Source: Curvibacter soli (GTDB lineage: Bacteria > Pseudomonadota > Gammaproteobacteria > Burkholderiales > Burkholderiaceae_C). Taken from it: a stretch of DNA of 32,273 nucleotides. Below the pieces are notes generated by a model that did not search any database, was not told the origin of the DNA, and saw only the letters and a program-made list of their open reading frames with translations. Location of the stretch: contig NZ_JARGEN010000050.1 in assembly GCF_029211125.1 (NCBI RefSeq), positions 1 through 32,273 on the forward strand. The letters run 5' to 3'. Position numbers and translations under genes: made by a program. The first letter of the stretch is position 1; every line of letters starts with the position of its first letter. Below, piece after piece: positions 10,286 to 19,670 of the stretch.

Positions 10286-12595
10286 TCAGAACTCCATGGT
10301 CACGCCGACGTAGATCGACCGGCCCATGCCCGGCACGGCGGTGCCCCACATGGAAGAGCCGCCGATCTCGCGGTTGAAGGACATGGTCGCGCCCTGCCCG
10401 GTGTAGGCCCCGCCGAGTGGCAGGTAATAGAGTTTGTCGAACAGGTTCTCGACGCCAAAGTTGACGTGTACCTGCTTCCATGTATAGCTGGTGCGCAGGT
10501 TCACCAGGCTGAAGCCTGGTGTCTTGATCTCATTGCGCACGTCGGATACGTGGCTCTTGCCCTTCACCATCAGCAACTCGATGCCGTTGTCCCAGCCGCG
10601 ATACTGGTGGGTGAGCGCCAGCCGGGCATTGAGCGGCATGATGTTGTAGAGGCCGTCGCCGGTGTCGAGGTTCTTTCCGCGGGTGATGTTGATCAGGCCG
10701 TTGAGCCCGAATTTGCCGGCGCGGTTGCGGGCCAGCGGCATCTTGCCGGAGAGGTCGAGGCCGTAGAGGCGGGCGGCCTGGTTGGCGTACTGGAGGTGAA
10801 CGAACTGGTTGGTCGCGGCGGTATTGGCCGGGCCGCCGCAAAGCGCGTTCATCGCCGCGCCGCTGCCCTGGCAGCGTACGGCGTCGATGAAATCGGTGAC
10901 ATGCGTGTAGTACGGTGTCGCCTTGAACTCCCACTCACGGTCGGGCGCATGCCAGTCGAAGGTGGCCGAGATCGTGTGGGCCGTCTCTGGCTTGAGGTTC
11001 GGATCGCCGAAATAGCCGTTTCCGTCGCCGACGAAATTGTTCATCTCCAGCGCCATGGAGTGCTTCGACCAGGAATAGCGTTCATACAGATTGGGTGAAC
11101 GGGTCTTCATGGCATAGCCGAACTCGATGTCGTGCATCGTGTCCGGCGAATAGCGCGCCAGAGCGGTCAAGTCCCAGTTGTTGTCGGTCTTCTCCCGGTT
11201 GGCGGCATTGAAGGCATCGGCTGAGGCCCAATACCCCGCCATGGCGCGGTTGTATCCCTGCACCGGCCCGGCATCCATCTTCACCCGCTCGTAGCGCACG
11301 CCGACCAGCGTCAGCCACTGCGGACTGACGCGCGACTCCCATTCCGTGAACAGCGCCGTGCGGTTGCGCTGGCCGTCGTTGATGTTCCAGAACGTGTCCG
11401 GCGCCATGCCGCCGAAGCTGGTTCCCGCAGGCAGGACGGCGGGCGAAGGCGGCCACCAGTCATTGAGCCGGTAGTTCTGGATTTCGCTGCCCAGCCGCAG
11501 GACGTCGCGCGCACTCAGGTCGACAGTTGCCTTGATGGTGGCGCCGGTGTTCTTGCTCCTGGTGTACATCGGCATGCCCGGCGCGACGATGCCGGGCGGC
11601 GCGCCATACACGAACATCTTGTCGTCGCCGAAATCCATGTAGTGATCGACTTTTTCATGATATGCCCGCGCCTCCAGCGCGCCCCAGCCGAACTGACCGA
11701 GGTAGCGCAGGTTGATTCGGTGCTGGGTGTTGTCCAGCATGTCCATGCGCTGGTTCGGGTAGAGCTGGTAGGGCAGGTCCTGGTAACCCAGTTTTGCTTC
11801 GACGAGGTGGTTGTCGCCCCGCAAGGCCACCCCCAGCAGGTGATTGCGGGTCTTGTAGGCGGTCGAGCCGACTTCGTCGCGGGGCAGCGTGTGGCCGGGA
11901 ACACCGGTGACGTCGTAGTCCTTGAAGTCGCCGCCGGCCTTGTAATTGTCGGAGCGGGCCGTGGCGCCGCTGTAGCTGACGTTCAGCCGGTCGTTGGCCC
12001 AGGTGACTGCGACGTTGCCGCCGCTCTGGTCTGCGTTGCTGCGGTAGAAGGCCCCGAGCTGGCCCTTCACGAAGCTCTTCTGGCCAGGCGCCGCGAACTC
12101 GGGGGCGGGTGTCTCGGCAATGATGGTGCCGCCGATGGCGTCGCCCCCCACGCTGACGGGCGTGATGCCGGCATAGACCCTGAGCACATCGACCTGGCTG
12201 GGGTCGAGGTAGGAGAGCGCCGGATTCATGTGGTTGGGACAGGCGGCGATCAGGTCCATGCCGTCGACCTTGATGCGCAGGCGATCGTCGGCCAGGCCGT
12301 GAATCACCGGCAGACTGGACAGCCCGCCCGCGCCGTAGAGGCTGACGCCGGGCACGTTCCTGAGCAGGCTGGCGGTGTCGCTGCTGGCGTCGCGCAGGCG
12401 GTCGAGCGTGGCCGGCTCGACCGTCGTCGCGCCCAGCGTCTGACTGGCGCCTGCGCGGCTGCCGGTGACGGTGATTTGGGGCAGGGTGGTGTCCGTGGTT
12501 TCGTCGGCTGCGCGGGCTTCGCCGCCGAGCAGCGACAGTGCGGGCAGTGCCAGAACGAGGGCACAGGTGGGCTTGCAGAATGGGGTTGGAGACAT
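10286..12595 (-). CDS. TonB-dependent outer-membrane receptor, copper (OprC/NosA) type
   Basis: This 769-residue protein has a signal peptide (residues about 1-29), a TonB-box-like LPQITVTGS, a plug domain (ASLLRNVPGVSLYGAGG, VGGDAIGGT) and a beta-barrel ending in the aromatic F of VTMEF. The plug contains ACPNHM, which fits the CxxxM half of the CxxxM-HxM copper site described for Pseudomonas OprC. Candidate HxM motifs (HYM in DHYMDFGDD, HSM in WSKHSMALEM) occur in the barrel. It would take copper across the outer membrane using TonB energy. The ATG at 12595 begins the signal peptide; longer in-frame starts overlap the PCu(A)C remnant. Upstream neighbours, PCu(A)C-like and DUF2946, support copper handling. 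Confidence 0.85.
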   Translation of the reverse strand: MSPTPFCKPTCALVLALPALSLLGGEARAADETTDTTLPQITVTGSRAGASQTLGATTVEPATLDRLRDASSDTASLLRNVPGVSLYGAGGLSSLPVIHGLADDRLRIKVDGMDLIAACPNHMNPALSYLDPSQVDVLRVYAGITPVSVGGDAIGGTIIAETPAPEFAAPGQKSFVKGQLGAFYRSNADQSGGNVAVTWANDRLNVSYSGATARSDNYKAGGDFKDYDVTGVPGHTLPRDEVGSTAYKTRNHLLGVALRGDNHLVEAKLGYQDLPYQLYPNQRMDMLDNTQHRINLRYLGQFGWGALEARAYHEKVDHYMDFGDDKMFVYGAPPGIVAPGMPMYTRSKNTGATIKATVDLSARDVLRLGSEIQNYRLNDWWPPSPAVLPAGTSFGGMAPDTFWNINDGQRNRTALFTEWESRVSPQWLTLVGVRYERVKMDAGPVQGYNRAMAGYWASADAFNAANREKTDNNWDLTALARYSPDTMHDIEFGYAMKTRSPNLYERYSWSKHSMALEMNNFVGDGNGYFGDPNLKPETAHTISATFDWHAPDREWEFKATPYYTHVTDFIDAVRCQGSGAAMNALCGGPANTAATNQFVHLQYANQAARLYGLDLSGKMPLARNRAGKFGLNGLINITRGKNLDTGDGLYNIMPLNARLALTHQYRGWDNGIELLMVKGKSHVSDVRNEIKTPGFSLVNLRTSYTWKQVHVNFGVENLFDKLYYLPLGGAYTGQGATMSFNREIGGSSMWGTAVPGMGRSIYVGVTMEF

Positions 12596-12623
12596 GGTGT
12601 ATCCGTTGTGATTTGCGAGAGGT

Positions 12624-12908
12624 TCAGTACCGGTGCGGGCCGTGCGCATGGGCGGCCGCAGCGTGCGGCGTTTGCACCCAGACCTTGGCGGCCTGCGCAC
12701 CGGCGTGTTTGAACTTCAGGGTTGACGTGAGACGGTCGCCGTCCTGCAGCGGCCGTTTCGGCTTGATCGGCAGCAGGCGGTGTTCACCGCTGTGGCGCAG
12801 GGCGATTCGGCTGGCAACAGCGCGAAGAAGGGCACTTCATGCATGCGCATCCACGCAGCACGAATACCGGCTCTGGCGCCCGAAGCACGGGCGCCAGGTG
12901 CCACGAAT
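12624..12908 (-). pseudogene. Decayed PCu(A)C-type periplasmic copper chaperone
   Basis: Two frames on the minus strand join into the C-terminal half of a PCu(A)C domain. One frame reads MRMHEVPFFA. After a frame change the other reads RIALRHSGEHRLLPIKP, then KRPLQDGDRLTSTLKF, and continues to AHAHGPHRY and a TGA at 12624-12626. The family layout (M-R-M, GGxHLMLxGL, KxPLxxGD, LTLxF) is evident. The N-terminal half with signal peptide is absent, a frameshift separates the blocks, and the copper-ligand HxM is replaced by HRL. It lies between DUF2946 and the TonB copper receptor, the normal place for such a chaperone. The frameshift could be a sequencing error, but the missing N-terminus could not. 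Confidence 0.6.
12873..12897. repeat. GC-rich hairpin between DUF2946 gene and the PCu(A)C remnant
   Basis: Arms CTGGCGCCCG and CGGGCGCCAG (10 bp, perfect) enclose a 5-nt loop. No T-run follows on either strand, so it is not a convincing terminator. It lies 20 bp after the DUF2946 stop and could act as an RNA-stabilising processing hairpin, or mark the point where the PCu(A)C gene lost its 5' half. Confidence 0.45.
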
Positions 12909-12916
12909 TCAAGAGT

Positions 12917-13276
12917 TCAGAAGAAGGACGGCGGGCCGCGTGCCGGCAGGGGGGCAGCGGTCAGAGAGGCAATATGCGCCGCGGGAATGCTTTGCAGCAC
13001 ATATGCGAGCGGCTGCGCGGGCGCGACGGTCGGATTGAAGACGACCGGCGGCAATCCACCGTGGCTGACACACAGGAGGCAGTCCGGCATGGGGCCGGAT
13101 ACTTCCTTCGTGCCATCGTCGGTCTTGATCAGCACCTTCATCACGCCGGTGCCCGAACAGACCAATTCCATGGCTGTGGGCTTGATGATCGGTGAAGCCA
13201 TTGCAACAGCCACCGACAATACCCACCACGCGAGCACCCAATGGGCGAGGCGGTGGGCGCAGCGCAGCTTTTGCAT
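12917..13276 (-). CDS. DUF2946 family protein (copper-linked, exported or membrane-anchored)
   Basis: This 119-residue protein has an N-terminal hydrophobic helix (WVLAWWVLSVAVAMA, about 13-28) serving as signal or anchor. The DUF2946 cysteine pattern follows: MELVCSG (C40) and DCLLC (C66, C69), with a nearby histidine (SHGG). The C-terminal part is proline/alanine-rich. Such proteins commonly accompany TonB copper receptors and PCu(A)C chaperones and are thought to handle copper in the periplasm; no reaction is established. It starts 39 bp after the stop of the ATP-grasp/alpha-E gene in the same direction, and the gap contains a repeat remnant. Confidence 0.75.
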   Translation of the reverse strand: MQKLRCAHRLAHWVLAWWVLSVAVAMASPIIKPTAMELVCSGTGVMKVLIKTDDGTKEVSGPMPDCLLCVSHGGLPPVVFNPTVAPAQPLAYVLQSIPAAHIASLTAAPLPARGPPSFF

Positions 13277-13289
13277 GGCGGGAATTATG

Positions 13290-13319
13290 CTGGAAACGGC
13301 CGGTGCATGGCGCTCTCAC
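13290..13319. repeat. 30-bp scar of the dispersed repeat (copy 6)
   Basis: CTGGAAACGGC (13290-13300), the tip of the terminal repeat, is joined almost directly to GGTGCATGGCGCTCTCAC (13302-13319), an internal string identical to the full copy at 28257-28490 read in reverse. The intervening element body is deleted. The stop codon of the ATP-grasp/alpha-E gene (13316-13318, minus strand) lies within the scar, so the element has probably set the C-terminus of that protein. Confidence 0.6.
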
Positions 13320-15913
13320 GCCCCCACGCTGTGCTTGGCTTCTCCCGAATGGGTGAAGTAATGCGCCCCCACCGCGTCGGACACCTGGTAGGCCGCGCCG
13401 ACGCAGCGGTCCAGCAGGTCGAGCAGCGCCGGGTAGCGGCCCTTCGCGTCCTGCGCGCAGATGGCGCCCAGCTCCCACTGCGCGGGATCGGGGATCTCCT
13501 GCGCCAGGTCGTCGAGCGGGCTGCTGACGTGCTGCGCGAGCTTGGCGAGTCGCCCGCGCAGCGTCTGCACCACCCATCCCAGCGAGCGTGGGTTGTCGCG
13601 GTCGAGCACGATCAGCTCCAGCAGCGCCGCGGCGTCGCGGCTCTGCTGGTACTGGGCGTGGAAGGTGATGGTGCTGTCGAACAGCGCCAGCATGGCATCG
13701 AAGCCGCCGTCGGTGTGGATGGCGCCGCTGTCGAAGCCCTCGGCCAGCGATGCGGCCAAAAAGCCCAGCCGTTCGAGGTGGCGCCCGATGGACAGCAGCC
13801 GCCAGCCGTCGTCGCGCGTCATGCGGTCGGTCTGCGCGCCGGTCATGGCCGCCATGTGGCCGCTCGCGGCTTCGAGCACGCGCAGCGCCTCGACCGACGA
13901 GTAGTCGCCCTCGGCGGTGAACTCGCTGCAGCGGCGGAAGAACTCCTGCTCGGTGTGGACGATGGCGTTCCAATGCTCCTGCGACAGCCGCTCGCGCACC
14001 GCCGACGCCGCCGTCTTGATGGCGCGCAGGTTGAAGCCCACGCTGGTGCCGTTCTCGGTGCTGGCCAGGCCAGCGATCAGCGAGCGTTCGAACACGCGGC
14101 GCGCCTGCAGCGCTGCGGGCACGCTGGGCAGCACCAGCCCGTTGGACGCCGCCAGCGCCGTGAGCCAGGCCATGAGCGGGGGGGACGACTGGTCCTCTCC
14201 GCCCAGGCTGTCGAGCGTCAGGCGGGCCAGGCGGATGGTGTTCTCGGCGCGCTCGCTGTAGCGGCCCAGCCAGAACAGGTTCTCCGCCGCGCGGCTGGTC
14301 ACCAGGCGCTTGCGGCCCGCGAGCTGCGCGGGCGTCAGGTGCGGCTGCAGCAGCGTGGTGCGGTCCACCGTGCCGTTGGTGAGCACCCAGGCATCGGCGC
14401 TGCTGCCGCCGCGCTGCATGGAGGTGATTTCCTCGTCCGCCGTGGCGATGCGCGCCAGCCCTCCGGGCAGCACGTTCCACGACTGCGGTCCGCTGGCCAC
14501 CGCGAACACGCGCAGCATGACCGAGCGCGGCACGATGCGCGCCTGGTCCACGGTGTCGCGCCAGGTGGGCACCTGCGACATCGGCAGGTAGGCCTGCACC
14601 GTGTGCTCGTCGCCCTGGCGCATGATGCGCCCGGCCCATTCGTCGAGCGCGCGGCGCGACAGGTGCTGCCCAACCACTGCGTTGAAGGTGTTGTGGCCCG
14701 TGGTGCCGGGATAGGTGGGCTTGACCACGCAGGCGTCTAGGCGCGGCAATACCTCTTCCATGGCCGCGCGCTCGCCGCACCACCAGGTGGGCAGCGCGGG
14801 CAGCAACAGCTCTTCGCCAAGCAGGTGGCGCGCCAGCGCGGGCAGGAAGCCCAGCATGGCGGTCGATTCGAGCAGCGCCGAGCCCGGCGCGTTGGCCACC
14901 AGCACGTTGCCCGCGCGGATGGCCTGCAGCAGGCCGGGCACGCCGAGCGTGGAGTCGGCGCGCAGCTCCAGCGGGTCGAGGAACTGGTCATCGAGCCGCT
15001 TGAGCAGCGCGTGGATGGGTTGCAGGCCCTGCAGCGTGCGCAGGTACAGGCGCTGGTCGCGCACCGTGAGGTCGCCGCCTTCCACCAGCGTCAGGCCCAG
15101 GTAGCGCGCCAGGTAGGCGTGCTCGAAGTAGGTCTCGTTGTACGGCCCGGGCGTCAGCAGGGCGATGTGCGCGTCGGCACCCGCAGGGCTCATGCGCCGG
15201 ATGCCGTCGATCAGTGCGCGGTAGGTCGCGGCCAGCCGCTGCACGTGCATGGCCTCGAACGCCTGCGGAAACAGGCGCGAGATGATGAGCCGATTCTCCA
15301 GCAGATAGCCCAGGCCCGAGGGCGCCTGCGTGCGCTGCGACACCACCCACCAGTTGCCGTCGGGCCCGCGCGCGAGGTCGAAGGCGGTGATGTGCAGGTA
15401 GGTGCCGCCCACCGGCTGCACGCCGTGCATGGGGCGCAGGTAGCCCGGGTGCCCTTGCACCAGCGCGGGCGGCAGCAGCCCGCGCGCGAGCAGTTGCTGC
15501 GGGCCGTACACGTCGGCCATCACGCGCTCGAGCACGCGCACGCGCTGCTGCACGCCGGCCTCTATCTGCTGCCAGCTCTCGGGTGTGATGATGAGCGGGA
15601 ACAGGTCGAGCGACCAGGGCCGCTGCGGGCCGTGCTTCTGGTCGGCGTAGACGTTGTAGGTCACGCCGTTGTCGCGCACCTGCCGCCGCAGGCTGGCCAT
15701 GCGGCGGTTCAGGTCGTGGAAGCCCGGCGTGCCCAGGTGCTCGAAGAACTGCCGCCAGGCCGGCGCCAGGGCCGCCTCGCCAGGGCCCGCCGCCTGACCG
15801 CGCAGCTCGTCGTGGTGCCCCGCCGCGGCGGGCGCCGCCAGCGCCAGCGCCAGGGCGGCGGGCGTTTCCATCGTGGCGGGGTCGAAGAGGGTCGTAGGGT
15901 TGTCGTTTTCCAC
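13316..15913 (-). CDS. Circularly permuted ATP-grasp / alpha-E domain fusion protein
   Basis: This 865-residue fusion has two parts. The N-terminal two thirds (about 45-530) are a circularly permuted ATP-grasp of the DUF404/DUF407 type, with LTPGPYNETYFEHAYLARYLG, LLKRLDDQFLDP and VVKPTYPGTTGHNTF. The C-terminal third (about 535-855) is an alpha-E domain (DUF403), recognised by SRAAENLFWLGRYSERAENT. Such ATP-grasps are predicted amidoligases that would join an amino acid or amine to a carboxylate or peptide using ATP; the substrate is unknown. On the + strand the same two domains are separate genes (22191-23687 and 23854-24813). It lies 49 bp downstream of a transglutaminase-DUF2126 gene, its usual partner. 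Its stop codon lies in a repeat scar. The start ATG at 15913 gives a short disordered leader; nearby alternatives exist. Confidence 0.88.
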   Translation of the reverse strand: MENDNPTTLFDPATMETPAALALALAAPAAAGHHDELRGQAAGPGEAALAPAWRQFFEHLGTPGFHDLNRRMASLRRQVRDNGVTYNVYADQKHGPQRPWSLDLFPLIITPESWQQIEAGVQQRVRVLERVMADVYGPQQLLARGLLPPALVQGHPGYLRPMHGVQPVGGTYLHITAFDLARGPDGNWWVVSQRTQAPSGLGYLLENRLIISRLFPQAFEAMHVQRLAATYRALIDGIRRMSPAGADAHIALLTPGPYNETYFEHAYLARYLGLTLVEGGDLTVRDQRLYLRTLQGLQPIHALLKRLDDQFLDPLELRADSTLGVPGLLQAIRAGNVLVANAPGSALLESTAMLGFLPALARHLLGEELLLPALPTWWCGERAAMEEVLPRLDACVVKPTYPGTTGHNTFNAVVGQHLSRRALDEWAGRIMRQGDEHTVQAYLPMSQVPTWRDTVDQARIVPRSVMLRVFAVASGPQSWNVLPGGLARIATADEEITSMQRGGSSADAWVLTNGTVDRTTLLQPHLTPAQLAGRKRLVTSRAAENLFWLGRYSERAENTIRLARLTLDSLGGEDQSSPPLMAWLTALAASNGLVLPSVPAALQARRVFERSLIAGLASTENGTSVGFNLRAIKTAASAVRERLSQEHWNAIVHTEQEFFRRCSEFTAEGDYSSVEALRVLEAASGHMAAMTGAQTDRMTRDDGWRLLSIGRHLERLGFLAASLAEGFDSGAIHTDGGFDAMLALFDSTITFHAQYQQSRDAAALLELIVLDRDNPRSLGWVVQTLRGRLAKLAQHVSSPLDDLAQEIPDPAQWELGAICAQDAKGRYPALLDLLDRCVGAAYQVSDAVGAHYFTHSGEAKHSVGA

Positions 15914-15962
15914 GGAACGCGGATTCTCCCACCGGCCAGGGCAGCGGGGCAGGGCGCCGGCG

Positions 15963-18900
15963 CTAGCGGCGCAGGTCGAGGGTGAAAGGGAACTCCTTGC
16001 TTGCGGCCACGCCCACGGTGGCCGGCGGCACCACCAGCGTGCCGGGCGTGTGGCCCATGCGCGTGAAGCGCGTCAGGCGCCGGCTTTCGGCTTCGTAGGC
16101 GTTGACCGGGAAGGTCACGTAGTTGAGCCCGCCCGGGTGGGCCACGTAGTATTGGCAGCCGCCCAGCGAGCGCTGCATCCAGGTGTCCACCAGGTCGAAG
16201 GTCAGCGGTGCGTGCACGCCGATGGTCGGGTGCAGCGAGGACGGCGGGTTCCACGCCTTGTAGCGCACGCCGGCCACGAATTCGCCCTGCGTGCCCGTGG
16301 GCTGCAGCGGCAGCGCGTGGCCGTTGGCGGTGACGGCGTAGCGGCTGTCGTTCATGCCGGTCACGCGCACCTCGATGCGCTCCAGCGACGAATCGACGTA
16401 GCGCGCGGTGCCGCCCGGCGCGCCTTCCTCGCCCATCACGTGCCAGGGTTCGAGTGCGTTGCGCAGCGTCAACTCCATGCCCATGGACTGCAGCGAGCCG
16501 ACCAGCGGGAAGCGGAACTCGAAGTGCGGCGCGAACCAGGCGCCGTCGAACGCGTAGCCGGCCTGGCGCAGCTCCTCCATCACGTCGTCGAAGTCCATCT
16601 TCACGAACGTGGGCAGCATGAAGCGGTCATGCAGTTCGGTGCTCCAGCGCGTGACCGGGGCCTTGTAGGGCGTTTTCCAGAACCGCGCGATCAGCGCGCG
16701 CAGCAGCAACTGCTGGGCGATGCTCATGCGCGCGTGCGGCGGCATCTCGAACGCGCGCAGCTCCAGCAGGCCCAGGCGGCCGGTGCTGGTGTCGGGCGAG
16801 TAGAGCTTGTCGATGCAGAACTCGCTGCGGTGGGTGTTGCCGGTGACGTCGATCAGGATGTTGCGCAGCGTGCGGTCCACCAGCCAGGGCGGCATGTCCT
16901 GGCCGTACAGTTCGCGGTTGCGCTCGATCTCGCGCAGCGCGATCTCCAGCTCGTAGAGCTGGTCGTTGCGCGCCTCGTCCACGCGCGGGGCCTGGCTCGT
17001 GGGGCCGATGAACATGCCGCTGAACAGGTAGCTCAGGGACGGGTGGTTGTGCCAGTAGAGGATCAGGCTGGCCAGCAGTTCGGGCCGGCGCAGGAAGGGG
17101 CTGTCGGCGGGCGTGGCGCCGCCCAGCACGAAGTGGTTGCCGCCGCCGGTGCCGGTGTGGCGACCATCGGTCATGAACTTCTCCGCCGACAGGCGCGACT
17201 CGAATGCGGCCTGGTACAGGAACTCGGTGTGCTGCACCAGCTCGCCCCAATTGAAGGCGGGGTGGATGTTGACCTCGATCACGCCGGGGTCGGGCGTGAC
17301 CTGCAACAGCTTCAGGCGCGGGTCGCGCGGCGGCGGGTAGCCTTCCAGCACGATTTTCACGCCCAGCTCCTGCGCCGTGGCCTCGATGGCGGCGAGCAGG
17401 TCGAGGTAGTCCTCCAGCCGCTCCAGCGGCGGCATGAAGATGTACAGGGCGCTGGATTTCGCGCCCACGCTCTCGGCCTTGGGGCCGTTGGCGCGGCGGG
17501 GGTCGCGCGCCTCCACGCAGAGCGCCTGGCGGGTGATCCAGTGGGCGGATTCGAAGCGCGCGGGGCTGCGCGTGAAGTCCGCGGGCTCGGGCTGGCCGCC
17601 TTCACGGGCGTTGCCTGGGCCGCCGAGGCGGCCCAGGCCGTCCTGCAGGCGCCGGGGGGCTTCGGCCTGCGGGCCGGTGCCGCTCAGGTAGGGCACGCCG
17701 CCGGGGCCGCCGCTGCCCGCGTAGCGCGCGCGCAGCACTGCCGCGGCGGGCAGCGGCTGCTGCGGCGCGAACGGGTCGGGCTCGACGAGATAGGGGTAGT
17801 CGCCCTTGCTGACCCAGGGCAGCGAGTCGAGCGGCAGGCGATAGCCCATGGGCGAATCGCCGGGGATCAGGTACATGCGCTCGTCGCGGAAGAACCACGG
17901 GCCCGTGCTCCAGACCGGGCCGTGCAGCAGGGGGCCGGTGTTGGCCTGCAGCGGCAGCACGTAGCCGACCACGCTGTCGAGCTTCTGCTCGAACACGCGG
18001 CGCAGGCGGGCGCGCTCCATCTCGTCGTCGAGGCGTGTGTCGAAGGGATCGACGTTGACCGGCAGGCGGCGTTCGCGCCAGAGGTAGTACCAGGTGTCCT
18101 CGTAGCCGGGCTGGATGAAGCGGTCGGACAGGTGCAGCTTGCCCGCCAGCGTCTGCACGAAGCGGTGCGCGTCCTCGCTCGTGTAGCACATGGGCTGGCG
18201 CTCGTCGGCGAACAGCGCCGGGTCATGCCAGACCGGCTGGCCGTCGGTGCGCCAGAAGATCGACAGCGCCCAGCGCGGCAGTTGCTCGCCCGGGTACCAC
18301 TTGCCCTGGCCGAAATGCAGGAAGCCGCCGGCGCCGTACTCGTCGCGCAGCTTGTGCACGAGTTCGGTGGCGTAGCCCCGCTTGGTGGGGCCCAGGGCGT
18401 CGGTGTTCCACTCGGGTGCGTCGCGGTTGTCGATGCTCACGTAGGTGGGCTCGCCGCCCTGGGTGAGGCGCACGTCGCCGGCCACCAGTTCGCGGTCCAC
18501 CGCCTCGCCCACGGCCAAGATGGCGCTCCACTGGCCGTCGGTGTAGGGCTTGGTGACGCGCGGCGATTCGTAGATGCGCGTGACCTTCATCTCGTGGCCG
18601 AATTCGACCTCGGCCTCGTCGATCAGGCCCTCGATGGGCGCGGCGCTGCCAGGCTGCGGCGTGCAGGCCAGCGGAATGTGGCCTTCCCCCGCCAGCAGGC
18701 CCGACGTGGCGTCCAGCCCGACCCAGCCGGCGCCGGGCAGGTAGACCTCGCACCAGGCGTGCAGGTCGGTGAAGTCGTGGTCGGTGCCGCTCGGGCCGTC
18801 GAGCGACTTGACGTCGGGCGCGAGCTGGATCAGGTAGCCGGAGACGAAGCGCGCGGCCAGCCCGCAGTGGCGCAGCAGTTGCACCAGCAGCCAGCCCGAG

Positions 18901-19445
18901 TCGCGGCACGAGCCGCTGGCGTTCTTCAGCGTCTGCTCGGGCGTCTGCACGCCGGGCTCCATGCGGATCAGGTAGCGGATGTCGTCATGCACCTGCTGGT
19001 TCAGGGCGACCAGGAAGTCGATGGTGCGCCTTTCGCGCAGGTCGATGCGGTCGATGTAGTCCTGCACCAGCGGCGTGGCCGGGTCGGCGGCGAGGTAGGG
19101 CGCCAGCTCCTGGCGCTGCGTCTCGCTGTAGGTGAAGGGGTAGTTCTCGGCGGTGGGTTCGAGGAAGAAGTCGAACGGGTTGTAGACCGCCATCTCGACC
19201 ACGAGGTCGACCGTGACCTTGAACTCGGTGCTCCTCTGCGGGAAGACCAGGCGCGCGAGGTAGTTGGAGAACGGGTCCTGCTGCCAGTTGACGAAGTGGT
19301 TGGCGGGCTCCACCGACAGCGAATACGAGAGCACATTGCTGCGGCAGTGCGGCGCGGGGCGCAGCCGCACGATCTGCGGGCCCAGGTTCACGGGGCGGTC
19401 GTACTTGTAGTGGGTGACGTGGTGGAGGGCGGCGTGGATGGACAT
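15963..19445 (-). CDS. Transglutaminase-like protease with DUF2126 domain
   Basis: This is a 1160-residue protein. The N-terminus is the bacterial transglutaminase-like N domain (LHHVTHYKYDRPVNLGPQ). The papain-like transglutaminase core follows, with catalytic Cys about 180 (SGSCRDSGWL), His about 229 (TDLHAWCEVYLPGAGW) and Asp about 245 (LDATSG). From about residue 315 to the end is DUF2126 (LTQGGEPTYVS, GFLHFGQGKWYPGEQLPRW, LILYWHNHPSLSYLFSGMF). The enzyme probably cleaves or forms amide bonds; in Iyer and Aravind's analysis it pairs with the ATP-grasp/alpha-E amidoligases, perhaps to remove or transfer the added tag. There is no signal peptide, so it is cytoplasmic. It heads a minus-strand series with the fusion gene. 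A 225-bp gap separates it from divergent comEC; I see no clear regulatory site there. Confidence 0.9.
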   Translation of the reverse strand: MSIHAALHHVTHYKYDRPVNLGPQIVRLRPAPHCRSNVLSYSLSVEPANHFVNWQQDPFSNYLARLVFPQRSTEFKVTVDLVVEMAVYNPFDFFLEPTAENYPFTYSETQRQELAPYLAADPATPLVQDYIDRIDLRERRTIDFLVALNQQVHDDIRYLIRMEPGVQTPEQTLKNASGSCRDSGWLLVQLLRHCGLAARFVSGYLIQLAPDVKSLDGPSGTDHDFTDLHAWCEVYLPGAGWVGLDATSGLLAGEGHIPLACTPQPGSAAPIEGLIDEAEVEFGHEMKVTRIYESPRVTKPYTDGQWSAILAVGEAVDRELVAGDVRLTQGGEPTYVSIDNRDAPEWNTDALGPTKRGYATELVHKLRDEYGAGGFLHFGQGKWYPGEQLPRWALSIFWRTDGQPVWHDPALFADERQPMCYTSEDAHRFVQTLAGKLHLSDRFIQPGYEDTWYYLWRERRLPVNVDPFDTRLDDEMERARLRRVFEQKLDSVVGYVLPLQANTGPLLHGPVWSTGPWFFRDERMYLIPGDSPMGYRLPLDSLPWVSKGDYPYLVEPDPFAPQQPLPAAAVLRARYAGSGGPGGVPYLSGTGPQAEAPRRLQDGLGRLGGPGNAREGGQPEPADFTRSPARFESAHWITRQALCVEARDPRRANGPKAESVGAKSSALYIFMPPLERLEDYLDLLAAIEATAQELGVKIVLEGYPPPRDPRLKLLQVTPDPGVIEVNIHPAFNWGELVQHTEFLYQAAFESRLSAEKFMTDGRHTGTGGGNHFVLGGATPADSPFLRRPELLASLILYWHNHPSLSYLFSGMFIGPTSQAPRVDEARNDQLYELEIALREIERNRELYGQDMPPWLVDRTLRNILIDVTGNTHRSEFCIDKLYSPDTSTGRLGLLELRAFEMPPHARMSIAQQLLLRALIARFWKTPYKAPVTRWSTELHDRFMLPTFVKMDFDDVMEELRQAGYAFDGAWFAPHFEFRFPLVGSLQSMGMELTLRNALEPWHVMGEEGAPGGTARYVDSSLERIEVRVTGMNDSRYAVTANGHALPLQPTGTQGEFVAGVRYKAWNPPSSLHPTIGVHAPLTFDLVDTWMQRSLGGCQYYVAHPGGLNYVTFPVNAYEAESRRLTRFTRMGHTPGTLVVPPATVGVAASKEFPFTLDLRR

Positions 19446-19670
19446 GCGCGTGGTTTCCCGAGGGCAGAAGGGCCGGGGCGGGAGGCCCCGTCATTCCTGC
19501 ATACTAGCAAGACCTGAGCCATGGCCGTGGCGCGTATGGCGCTTTTGCACGCTCCCCGGGGCTTGCGGGCGCACGGATTTCCGCTTCCACGGCTTGCGCA
19601 AAAAGAATGCGGCCCCGGCGCCGGCAGGCTGGTGAAGCATGTTTGCGCCAAGTCATCGATCCTTTTCCCC

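Noticed and set aside
15873-19517. 1214-codon open frame opposite the transglutaminase-DUF2126 gene
   Set aside because: Composition is typical of an antisense frame of a GC-rich gene; the catalytic residues are on the other strand.
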